From Endomicrobium sp. (lineage in GTDB: Bacteria > Elusimicrobiota > Endomicrobiia > Endomicrobiales > Endomicrobiaceae), in contig JAISDY010000095.1 in NCBI GenBank assembly GCA_031264425.1, positions 1 through 7,819 on the forward strand: a stretch of DNA of 7,819 nt. The letters are read 5' to 3'. Numbering within the stretch: the stretch's first letter is position 1; each line of letters begins with the position of its first letter. Below, piece by piece: positions 1 through 6,482 of this stretch. The position numbers and the translations under genes were made by a program. The notes beneath the pieces were generated by a model, which was not told where the DNA came from, ran no database searches, and saw nothing but the letters and a program-made list of their open reading frames with translations.

Positions 1-680
1 TTTAAATCCAACATAAATTTTAGATGCCAGCCTAAACTTTTAAGTTTGGGGTACTGAATAAAAAAGTGCAAAGCGCCGCCCGCTATAACGCTTATGGCAA
101 GACCTTTAATCTGGCTTTCTGAAACAAGAACCGGAGCAACCGCCAACATATAAAAAATCTCAGAAAAACTTAGCATTGACGGCGCAAACGCGGGTATAAA
201 AAAAGAATGTAAAGTATTGAGTATTGCGAGTAAAAAAGCGGCAAGACAAATAAAAAAAATAAACGGAAACATCAATCTTGTAAGATCTATGGTAAGCTGC
301 ATTTTCTCAGGGTCATTTGTAAATCCCCAAGCTATTATCTTTGCCAGCGCCGGAGCAAAAAATACGCCCAAAATTGATACCGCAAAAAGAGTTATAAACA
401 AAGCCGTAAAAGCAATATTCAAAAATTTTTGCGTTTCGCTTTTATCTTTTGTATGCAAATATTCGCTAAACACAGGGACAAAAGCCGATGAAAATGAACC
501 TTCGCCAAATATTCGTCTAAAAAGGTTTGGTATTTTAAAAGATGCGTAAAAAGCGTCAGCAAACGCGCCCGTTCCAAAAAAATAGGCGACAAGCATGTCT
601 CTTATATATCCGAGAATTCTTGAAAGCATTGTTCCAAAAGAAGTTTTCCCTGCATTTTTTATAAGAGTTTTATGTTCCAT
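1..680 (-). CDS. murJ: Lipid II flippase MurJ (MviN family), N-terminal part, cut by window edge
   Basis: MurJ is an inner-membrane MOP-superfamily transporter that moves lipid-linked peptidoglycan precursor to the outer face of the membrane. The ATG at 678-680 opens a frame that stays open to the left edge (226 full codons; the family is usually about 510-520 residues, so under half is present). The N-terminal stretch follows E. coli MurJ closely from memory: SRILGYIRD (residues 20-28), ADAFYASFKIPNLFRRIFGEG (split as ADAF at 41-44 and IPNLFRRIFGEG at 50-61), SSAFVPVFSEY (64-74) and IPAFAPSML (162-170). The conserved charged positions corresponding to E. coli Arg18, Arg24, Asp39, Arg52 and Arg53 appear here as Arg21, Arg27, Asp42, Arg55 and Arg56. 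Several hydrophobic helices are evident, for example around residues 88-110 and 135-154. It starts 9 bases after the miaA stop and is probably cotranscribed with it. Truncation is due only to the window boundary. Identity is close to certain. Confidence 0.95.
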   Translation of the reverse strand, partial: MEHKTLIKNAGKTSFGTMLSRILGYIRDMLVAYFFGTGAFADAFYASFKIPNLFRRIFGEGSFSSAFVPVFSEYLHTKDKSETQKFLNIAFTALFITLFAVSILGVFFAPALAKIIAWGFTNDPEKMQLTIDLTRLMFPFIFFICLAAFLLAILNTLHSFFIPAFAPSMLSFSEIFYMLAVAPVLVSESQIKGLAISVIAGGALHFFIQYPKLKSLGWHLKFMLDL

Positions 681-687
681 ACTTAAA

Positions 688-692
688 CCCTA
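688..692 (-). promoter_or_regulatory. Shine-Dalgarno of murJ, overlapping the miaA stop codon
   Basis: On the minus strand the miaA stop TAG is followed directly by GG, giving TAGGG with a 7-base spacer (TTTAAGT) before the murJ ATG. A ribosome finishing miaA sits on this site, so the two genes are probably translationally coupled. The sequence and spacing are seen directly; coupling is inferred. Confidence 0.65.
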
Positions 693-1553
693 ATCTAATA
701 CGAATTCAACGTCAGGCTGAGCTTTAAACCAAGTTTTCTGGCGCTTAGCGTAATGTCTTGTGTCTTTTGCAAAAGCCGTTATCAATTCTTCTTTTGAAAT
801 TTTCTTATCAAGATATTGAATCACGTGTTTATAACCTATTCCGCTCAATGCAGGGCAATTTTTATTATAGCCCATATTTAAGATTTTGATTGTCTCTTCT
901 ATCATTCCTTTTTCAATCATCAGCTTACATCTTGAGTTAATTCTATCATAAAGAATATCGTTTTCAACTATAAGACTATAATGCTTAAAATTATACCTTG
1001 GAGCTTTCAGCTTAATAAGCGCTCCCGTAGTTTTCCCTGAAAGTATGTTAATTTCCAACGCCCTAAGCAATCTTTGAGGATTTCTTTTATTTTTCTCTGC
1101 CGCCGCGGGATCCAACTTTAAAAGACTCTCATATAATTCCGCTTGAGTTTTACTTTTTAATTCTTTTCGCACAGACTCATCGGCTTTTGGCATCTCGTCA
1201 AGACCGTAAAGCAAAGCTTTTATATATAATCCCGTACCGCCGACTATAACAGGCACTTTTCCATTCTTAACAATTTCAGATATTTTTAAATCCGCATCCT
1301 TAACAAATTCCATCGCATTATAACTTTCATTTGGATTTATAATGTCAGTCAAGAACTGGCATATTCCACCGATTTTACGAATGCCGTCTTGTATAAAAAT
1401 ACCTTCTTTATTTGTCCCGACGTCTAAATATTTATAAACTTGCCTTGAATCACAAGAGATTATTTCTCCGTTTATTTCCTCGCAAATTTCAACGGCTTTT
1501 TTTGTTTTTCCGCTTGCAGTGGGTCCTGAGATAACTATTATCGCGTTTCTCAT
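690..1553 (-). CDS. miaA: tRNA dimethylallyltransferase MiaA
   Basis: MiaA transfers the dimethylallyl group of DMAPP to N6 of adenosine 37, next to the anticodon, in tRNAs reading codons that begin with U; the product i6A37 is the substrate of MiaB, encoded upstream in the same block. Counting from the ATG at 1551-1553 the protein has 287 residues, near the usual 290-315. Visible motifs are the P-loop GPTASGKT (10-17), the substrate-site segment CDSRQVYKYLDVGT (34-47), VPVIVGGTGLYIKALLYG (100-117), NPQRLLRALEI (158-168), GIGYKHVIQYL (238-248) and the C-terminal TRHYAKRQKTWFK (265-277). The third position of the DSxQ segment is Arg where Met is common. The frame also allows a TTG two codons earlier (1557-1559), but the ATG places the P-loop at the usual distance. 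Neither start has a good Shine-Dalgarno, so translation may rely on coupling from mutL, whose stop lies 13 bases upstream. The gene is intact. Confidence 0.97.
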   Translation of the reverse strand: MRNAIIVISGPTASGKTKKAVEICEEINGEIISCDSRQVYKYLDVGTNKEGIFIQDGIRKIGGICQFLTDIINPNESYNAMEFVKDADLKISEIVKNGKVPVIVGGTGLYIKALLYGLDEMPKADESVRKELKSKTQAELYESLLKLDPAAAEKNKRNPQRLLRALEINILSGKTTGALIKLKAPRYNFKHYSLIVENDILYDRINSRCKLMIEKGMIEETIKILNMGYNKNCPALSGIGYKHVIQYLDKKISKEELITAFAKDTRHYAKRQKTWFKAQPDVEFVLD

Positions 1554-1566
1554 ATTCAATTTTCGC

Positions 1567-3351
1567 TTATTTACGTTTAAAGAATTTTTCTAGTTCGTTT
1601 AAAGAAATTTTATAAGCCGTAGGTCTGCCGTGTGGACAAGTAAAAGGATGGTTGCATTTGAAAAGATCGCTTATCATTTTTTTAGTTTCAATAAAAGAGA
1701 CGCTATCTCCCGCCTTTATACTAGACCTGCAGGCGCAACGAATAATCTTATCCGTTCTTTCCTTCATTTCGGCATTCTTGTCGTCTTCTATATCTGAAAC
1801 TATAGTTTTAATTATTTGCTCAATTGCCACGTTGCCAAGCAATGCGGGATATGCGGTAATTCTAAACAAATTATGACCAAACTCTTCAATAGTTATACCC
1901 AGCTCGTTAAACAAAGCAATATTTGCTTTGAGAACTGCCGCTCCGCTGGGAGATATGTCAAAAGTTTCAGGAATAAGCAACTGTTGCATTTTCAAAGATT
2001 GAGTTTTTATCTGAGAAAGATAAGTTTCGTACCTTACTCTTTCCGCTGCGGAGTGTTGATCAAAAATATACAAGTTATCTTTGTTTTCAACAACAATATA
2101 AGTGCCAAAAATTTGCCCCAAAACTTTTATATTTTCATCAAAGCTCTCGGGAGAAAACTCTTGTTGTCTTGCAAAAACATTGGCGTACTTATCTATTGAA
2201 TAATTTTTAGGATTGTATTTTAATATCGGCTCAGCTACAACATTGTCGTCATTTCTAAAAGAGCGGTTTTCTTTATGTTGATGCGTAAAATTATTCACAG
2301 TTTGCGGGGTTTTTAAAATTACGTCTTCTTTTGGTTCAATATTTATTTTTATTTCAGGATAGGAATGCGAAACAAGAGTATTTTTTATAGTTTTATAGAC
2401 AATATCGTACATACTTTGTTCATCGGCAAACTTTACCTCTTTTTTTGTCGGATGTATATTCACATCTATTTCCGAAGGATCAATCGTAATGTAAATTAGA
2501 ATACCGGGGTGCCTGTCATGCGGAATAGATTCTTTATATGCTTGATAAACGCAGTGCATAAGCCATTTGGGGTAAGTTACTGGACGAGAATTTACAAAAA
2601 GATATTGATATTTTTTATTGGCAAGAGAATTATCTCTTCCAGTAAAATAAATATCTAGCGCCACTTTAGGATGCTCTACCTCCGCACGCTTTAAGTCTTT
2701 GGCAAAATCTTTGCCCAATATATCTGAAATTCTTTCAAGTTTATTGTTCGTTTTAGAAGCTGAAAAAACAGTTTTATTTTCAGAAAACATTTTAAAAGAT
2801 ATTTCTGGATTTGCGAGAGCAATTTCTTCAAAAGAACTTATAATTCTAGCCCGCTCGGTTGAATCGCTTTTCAAAAATTTTTGTCTAGCGGGAACGTTAA
2901 AAAATAGATCTCTGACTTCGGTTATTGTTCCTTCTGAACCTGAACATGGAACAACGCTTACATTTTTACCGCCGTTACTTGAGAGCTTCCAACCCGAAGA
3001 TTCTCCCTTTTTTCTTGTCTTTACATCAAAATTAGACACAGCCGCTATGGAAGAGAGAGCTTCCCCCCTGAACCCCATTGTGTGTATGTGGGATAAATCA
3101 TCAAAATTTTCTATTTTGCTTGTGGCGTGCCTTAATATAGACAACTCTAAATCCTTTTTATCCATACCGCAACCGTTGTCGGAAACTCTTATAAGTTTTT
3201 TACCGGCTTTTTCCATCTCTACGGTTACAGAAGACGCAAAAGCGTCTAAAGAATTCTCCACAAGCTCTTTGACGACATTTAGAGGTCGTTCTACAACTTC
3301 CCCCGCAGCTATTTTATTAATGGTTTCCTGAGAAAGAATATTTATCGGCAT
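1567..3351 (-). CDS. mutL: DNA mismatch repair protein MutL with endonuclease motifs
   Basis: MutL couples mismatch recognition by MutS to strand incision and downstream repair. The product is 594 residues. The N-terminal GHKL ATPase shows KIAAGEVVERP (13-23), Glu29 and Asn33 in KELVENSLDA, SDNGCGM (57-63), RHATSKI (74-80), GFRGEALSS (93-101) and DLFFNVPARQKFL (148-160). VNIHPTKKEVKF (297-308) closes the N-terminal half. A low-complexity linker (about 335-405) leads to the dimerisation domain, which carries a metal-site motif DQHSAAERVRYE (431-442, consensus DQHA-x2-E-x4-E), ACR (540-542) and CPHGRP (572-577). These imply a nicking MutL of the MutH-independent type. QQLLIP (456-461) sits where the Bacillus protein has its sliding-clamp motif. 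The start at 3349-3351 gives the canonical MPI start; an in-frame ATG at 3397-3399 would add 16 unconserved residues inside mutS. It begins one base after the mutS stop. An AGG four bases upstream is a tightly spaced ribosome site, and termination-reinitiation is likely. Confidence 0.97.
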   Translation of the reverse strand: MPINILSQETINKIAAGEVVERPLNVVKELVENSLDAFASSVTVEMEKAGKKLIRVSDNGCGMDKKDLELSILRHATSKIENFDDLSHIHTMGFRGEALSSIAAVSNFDVKTRKKGESSGWKLSSNGGKNVSVVPCSGSEGTITEVRDLFFNVPARQKFLKSDSTERARIISSFEEIALANPEISFKMFSENKTVFSASKTNNKLERISDILGKDFAKDLKRAEVEHPKVALDIYFTGRDNSLANKKYQYLFVNSRPVTYPKWLMHCVYQAYKESIPHDRHPGILIYITIDPSEIDVNIHPTKKEVKFADEQSMYDIVYKTIKNTLVSHSYPEIKINIEPKEDVILKTPQTVNNFTHQHKENRSFRNDDNVVAEPILKYNPKNYSIDKYANVFARQQEFSPESFDENIKVLGQIFGTYIVVENKDNLYIFDQHSAAERVRYETYLSQIKTQSLKMQQLLIPETFDISPSGAAVLKANIALFNELGITIEEFGHNLFRITAYPALLGNVAIEQIIKTIVSDIEDDKNAEMKERTDKIIRCACRSSIKAGDSVSFIETKKMISDLFKCNHPFTCPHGRPTAYKISLNELEKFFKRK

Positions 3352-3352
3352 T

Positions 3353-5926
3353 TTACCTATATTTTTCCTTCCATTGACGAAGTAAATTGAAAGCGTCAAT
3401 GGGGCTTAAGTTATTTATGTCAACGTTTCTTAATTCTACTAAAATCTGAGGTTCTTGAGGCTCAGGCTGGCATAAAAACTCCATCTGCTTATCATTGTCT
3501 TTTGATTTAGCCGCGGAATCCGTTTCAAGTTTGTTTAAAATCTTATAGGCTCTTTCTATTACTTGATGAGGCAGTCCGGCAATTTTTGCCACATGTATGC
3601 CATAAGACTTATCAGCGCTGCCTTCAATTATTTTATGTAAAAATATAACGTTTCCGTTCCATTCTTTAATATCAACGCTGAAATTTACAACGCCTTTTAG
3701 AGTTTCCGAAAGCGCCGTAAGTTCAAAGTAATGCGTCGCAAATAGAACTTTAGCGCCATCGTTTGTCTTTCTTTTGGCGTCTCCAAGAAATTCTATTATT
3801 GACCATGCTATAGACATTCCATCGTAGGTGGAGGTGCCTCTGCCCACTTCGTCTAAGATTATAAGGCTTCTCTGTGTGTATTGATTTAAAATATTGGCGG
3901 TTTCCGCCATTTCTACCATAAAAGTTGACTCGCCGCCGGCAAGATTGTCTCCGGCTCCTATGCGCGTAAATATTCTATCAACAATGCCTATTTCGGCTTC
4001 AGACACAGGAACAAAAGAGCCTATCTGAGCCATTATAACAATAAGAGCTATCTGTCTAAGATAAGTTGATTTGCCGGACATATTGGGACCCGTAAGAATC
4101 ATTATTCTTGATTGTTCATTAAAAAAAACGTCGTTTGTTGTAAAATCGCCGGTTTTTAATATTCTTTCAACAACCGGATGTCTTCCGTCTTTGATGGAAA
4201 GCTCTTTATTGTTTGAAATTTTCGGGCAGACATAATTGTACTCTAAAGCGTTTGAGGCAAACCCGCAAAACACGTCTATTTCTGAAATAATTTGCGACGT
4301 CTTTAAAATATCCGACGTATATAAGGAAAGCTCCTGTCTTAAAGAGTTAAAAATATCGCTTTCAAGTCTTAGAATTTTTTCCTGAGAAGAAAGTATCTTT
4401 TCTTCTAACGATTTTAACTCGTCCGTTATATATCTCTCGCCGGTGGCAACCGTCTGTTTGCGAACGTAATGTTTTGGAGTTAAAGCCACATTGGATTTGC
4501 TTACTTCTATATAGTAGCCAAAGACGGAAGTATATCCTATTTTAAGATTATTGATTCCCGAAGACTCTCTTTCCTTTGCCTCAAGGTTGGATATAAACCT
4601 TTTTGCGTCTGTTGATATTTTTCTTAATTCGTCAAGTTCAGAATTAACTCCGCTTCTTATTGCATTTCCATCTTTTAGAGATACGGGAGGCTCGTCAACT
4701 ATATAAGAAGAAATCTTCTCTATAATCCGTATATTATCAGGAATACTAAAAGTCAACTTTTTCGTCGCTGAGAGAATTTTAGAGATTTCATTTATAACTT
4801 TTAAAGAATCTTTTAAAGCGGATAAATCTTTGGGATTTGCCGTTCCAGACGATATTCTTGCAATTATTCTTTCAATATCAGAAACATATTTAAATTTTTC
4901 TGCAATATCCTTTCTTAGCGCCGATTCCTCTATAAAAAAATTCACCGCATTTTGTCTATTCTCTATCTTGGACACATCTAGCAACGGTTTAGTGAGCCAT
5001 CTGCGTATAGTCCTTGCCCCCATTGGTGTTTTAGTGGAATCTAGTACTGACAGCAAAGAATTTTCAAATTTCCCGCTCGCCAAAGATGTAAGCAGCTCAA
5101 GGTTTTTTATAGCAACCGCGTCTAAGTACATAAAATCCGAATTATTTATATACTTTATATTTGAAAAAATTCCGACACTTTGCGGTTGCATTTCCTTTAT
5201 GTAGGAAACCAAAGCGCCGCAAGCGCGGACAATTTCTTTTTGATTTAATCCGAATTCCTTGAATGAACCTTCGCCGAAATGTTCCATTATTATTTTCTTT
5301 GAGTTTTCAAAATCAAAGAAACAATCATTCACATATGAAATAGGAGCTTTAACGCTTGCCGCAAAATCTTGAATCCATTTATTTTTTGCAGCGCTTGAAG
5401 ATATAATCAGCTCACCCGGATTATATTTTGATATTTCAGTGTCAAGAAGTTTTAAAGAAGTCTCCGAAGCAAAAAATTCTCCTGTTGAAATATCGGCTAC
5501 CGCAAACGCCACAGACATTGCGTATTCGTCAAAAACAATAGACATTAAAAAATTATTTTCTTTTGACTCTAAAAGAGTATCTTCCAAGATCGTTCCGGGC
5601 GTTATAACTTTCGTAACTCCACGTTTCACTATACCTTTAGAAATGCCCGACTCTTCAAGCTGCTCGCAAACTGCAACCTTCAATCCCGCCGTTATAAGTT
5701 TTCTTATATAAGGAGTCACGGAATGGTAGGGAACACCGCACATCGGCGTGCCGGCTCTATTGGTCAACACAACATCCAAAACAGGAGCAGCCTGCACAGC
5801 GTCTTCCCCGAACATTTCATAAAAATCGCCAAGTCTGAAAAACAAAATCACACCCGGATATTTGTTTTTGATACTGTAATACTGATTCATTAACGGCGTC
5901 AACTTCTCGGAAGATGTTTTTCTCAT
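3353..5926 (-). CDS. mutS: DNA mismatch repair protein MutS
   Basis: MutS scans DNA as a dimer, binds mismatches and small loops, and upon ATP binding becomes a sliding clamp that recruits MutL. The 857-residue length is typical of bacterial MutS1. Domain I holds FFRLGDFYEMF (29-39) with the mismatch-wedging Phe35-x-Glu37, followed by MCGVPYH (62-68). The core and clamp regions include TPMGARTIRRWLTKPL (300-315) and FGYYIEVSKSN (469-479). The ATPase has Walker A GPNMSGKST (613-621), GGESTFMVEM (664-673), Walker B LIILDEVGRGTST (688-700) and the ATH switch at 730-732. Near the C terminus QMEFL (814-818) resembles the beta-clamp motif of E. coli MutS, and the final helical element LSPIDAFNLL (840-849) is the usual tetramerisation end. 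The ATG at 5924-5926 lies 10 bases after the transglycosylase stop with AGG at a 9-base spacing. The gene is complete, and mutL follows directly. Confidence 0.98.
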   Translation of the reverse strand: MRKTSSEKLTPLMNQYYSIKNKYPGVILFFRLGDFYEMFGEDAVQAAPVLDVVLTNRAGTPMCGVPYHSVTPYIRKLITAGLKVAVCEQLEESGISKGIVKRGVTKVITPGTILEDTLLESKENNFLMSIVFDEYAMSVAFAVADISTGEFFASETSLKLLDTEISKYNPGELIISSSAAKNKWIQDFAASVKAPISYVNDCFFDFENSKKIIMEHFGEGSFKEFGLNQKEIVRACGALVSYIKEMQPQSVGIFSNIKYINNSDFMYLDAVAIKNLELLTSLASGKFENSLLSVLDSTKTPMGARTIRRWLTKPLLDVSKIENRQNAVNFFIEESALRKDIAEKFKYVSDIERIIARISSGTANPKDLSALKDSLKVINEISKILSATKKLTFSIPDNIRIIEKISSYIVDEPPVSLKDGNAIRSGVNSELDELRKISTDAKRFISNLEAKERESSGINNLKIGYTSVFGYYIEVSKSNVALTPKHYVRKQTVATGERYITDELKSLEEKILSSQEKILRLESDIFNSLRQELSLYTSDILKTSQIISEIDVFCGFASNALEYNYVCPKISNNKELSIKDGRHPVVERILKTGDFTTNDVFFNEQSRIMILTGPNMSGKSTYLRQIALIVIMAQIGSFVPVSEAEIGIVDRIFTRIGAGDNLAGGESTFMVEMAETANILNQYTQRSLIILDEVGRGTSTYDGMSIAWSIIEFLGDAKRKTNDGAKVLFATHYFELTALSETLKGVVNFSVDIKEWNGNVIFLHKIIEGSADKSYGIHVAKIAGLPHQVIERAYKILNKLETDSAAKSKDNDKQMEFLCQPEPQEPQILVELRNVDINNLSPIDAFNLLRQWKEKYR

Positions 5927-5935
5927 TGAGATTAA

Positions 5936-5939
5936 CCTA
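5936..5939 (-). promoter_or_regulatory. Ribosome binding site of mutS, overlapping the upstream stop codon
   Basis: The stop TAG of the transglycosylase gene plus the next G gives TAGG, with nine bases (TTAATCTCA) before the mutS ATG. It is a modest Shine-Dalgarno (AGG) but the only candidate at a workable distance, and it repeats the stop-codon overlap seen at murJ. Confidence 0.5.
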
Positions 5940-6482
5940 GACTTTTATTTGAGATATGAATTTATGAATTTTATAAATAAACATTACAGATTTTACATAG
6001 TTTTTTGTTTCGTTAAAAGGTATCTTTGCCGCGTTTATAGCTAAGTCTGGAATTTCTCTACGCCATATGTCAACGTTGCCGATCCCCGCATTATACGCCG
6101 CCAAAGTCAGTATTAGATTATTATTGTAATAATCTAATAGATTTCTTATGTAATATGCTCCGAACATTATATTTATTTTAGGATCTTTTAGCTTATCCGA
6201 AGAATAGTCGGAGATGTTTAGCTGCCCGGCTATCTCACGCGCCGTTTTAGGCATAATCTGCATTAACCCTACGGCGCCTTTATTAGAAACTGCTTCCGGG
6301 TTTAAGTTAGATTCTTTCTTTATAACCGACCTAATAAGCAGGGGATCCACCCCAAATTTGTTTGAGTATTCGCTTATATGCTCATCATAGTATTTTTTAT
6401 CCAGTAATCCTACTTTATATTCAACATTTACCAGAAAAAATATCACTAGAATCAGCGCAGACCAAATTATAAACTTGTTCAT
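5937..6482 (-). CDS. Small membrane-anchored lytic transglycosylase (SLT/GH23 domain)
   Basis: The predicted enzyme cleaves the MurNAc-GlcNAc bond of peptidoglycan to leave 1,6-anhydro-MurNAc ends. It has 181 residues: Lys3, then a hydrophobic segment (about 4-20) with no lipobox Cys and no clear signal-peptidase site, so a signal anchor with the domain outside the inner membrane is most likely. The SLT domain fills the rest: VDPLLIRSVIKKES (45-58) with the presumed catalytic Glu57, NKGAVGLMQIMPKTA (67-81) and LAAYNAGIGNV (127-137). These are the standard blocks of the Slt70-type catalytic domain, without the large superhelical part of Slt70. The ATG at 6480-6482 overlaps the miaB TGA in an ATGA junction and has no evident Shine-Dalgarno, so it probably depends on reinitiation after miaB. 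Its place between tRNA-modification and mismatch-repair genes says little about its job. Assignment to a named Mlt/Slt type is not possible from sequence alone. The gene contains a perfect 13-bp inverted repeat, listed separately. Confidence 0.93.
   Translation of the reverse strand: MNKFIIWSALILVIFFLVNVEYKVGLLDKKYYDEHISEYSNKFGVDPLLIRSVIKKESNLNPEAVSNKGAVGLMQIMPKTAREIAGQLNISDYSSDKLKDPKINIMFGAYYIRNLLDYYNNNLILTLAAYNAGIGNVDIWRREIPDLAINAAKIPFNETKNYVKSVMFIYKIHKFISQIKV
6111..6139 (-). repeat. Perfect 13-bp inverted repeat with 3-base loop, inside the transglycosylase gene
   Basis: On the plus strand, arm TATTAGATTATTA (6111-6123), loop TTG (6124-6126) and arm TAATAATCTAATA (6127-6139) form an exact hairpin; the mRNA strand gives the same stem with loop CAA. 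It encodes residues LLDYYNNNLI (115-124), just before the conserved AAYNAG block. The stem is two G-C and eleven A-T pairs with no U-run after it, so it does not look like an intrinsic terminator. Confidence 0.85.

Noticed and set aside
31..50. Inverted repeat CCTAAACTT / AAGTTTGGG in murJ, considered as a terminator
   Set aside because: It is inside the MurJ reading frame, has only a 2-base loop, contains a C-A mismatch on the mRNA strand and no following U-run.
1574..1606. 11-base direct repeat CGTTTAAAGAA (1574-1584 and 1596-1606) at the 3' end of mutL
   Set aside because: Both copies encode part of the Lys/Phe-rich C terminus in different frames; low-complexity AT-rich sequence explains it, with no sign of an attachment site or insertion.
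1912..1930. 8-bp inverted repeat CAAAGCAA / TTGCTTTG with 3-base loop in mutL
   Set aside because: A stem of this length is expected about once or twice by chance in AT-rich DNA of this size, and it lies within conserved coding sequence.
2699..3331. A 210-codon open frame on the plus strand opposite mutL, with other plus-strand frames at 217-549, 1652-1876, 1816-2199, 4830-5204, 5439-5711 and 7344-7658
   Set aside because: All lie antisense to strongly conserved genes, show no recognisable domain, and have the composition expected from reading AT-rich coding DNA backwards.
3352..3399. An earlier in-frame ATG for mutL at 3397-3399, giving a 610-residue protein
   Set aside because: The extra 16 residues overlap the mutS C terminus and are not part of any known MutL; the next Met gives the canonical MPI start just after the mutS stop.
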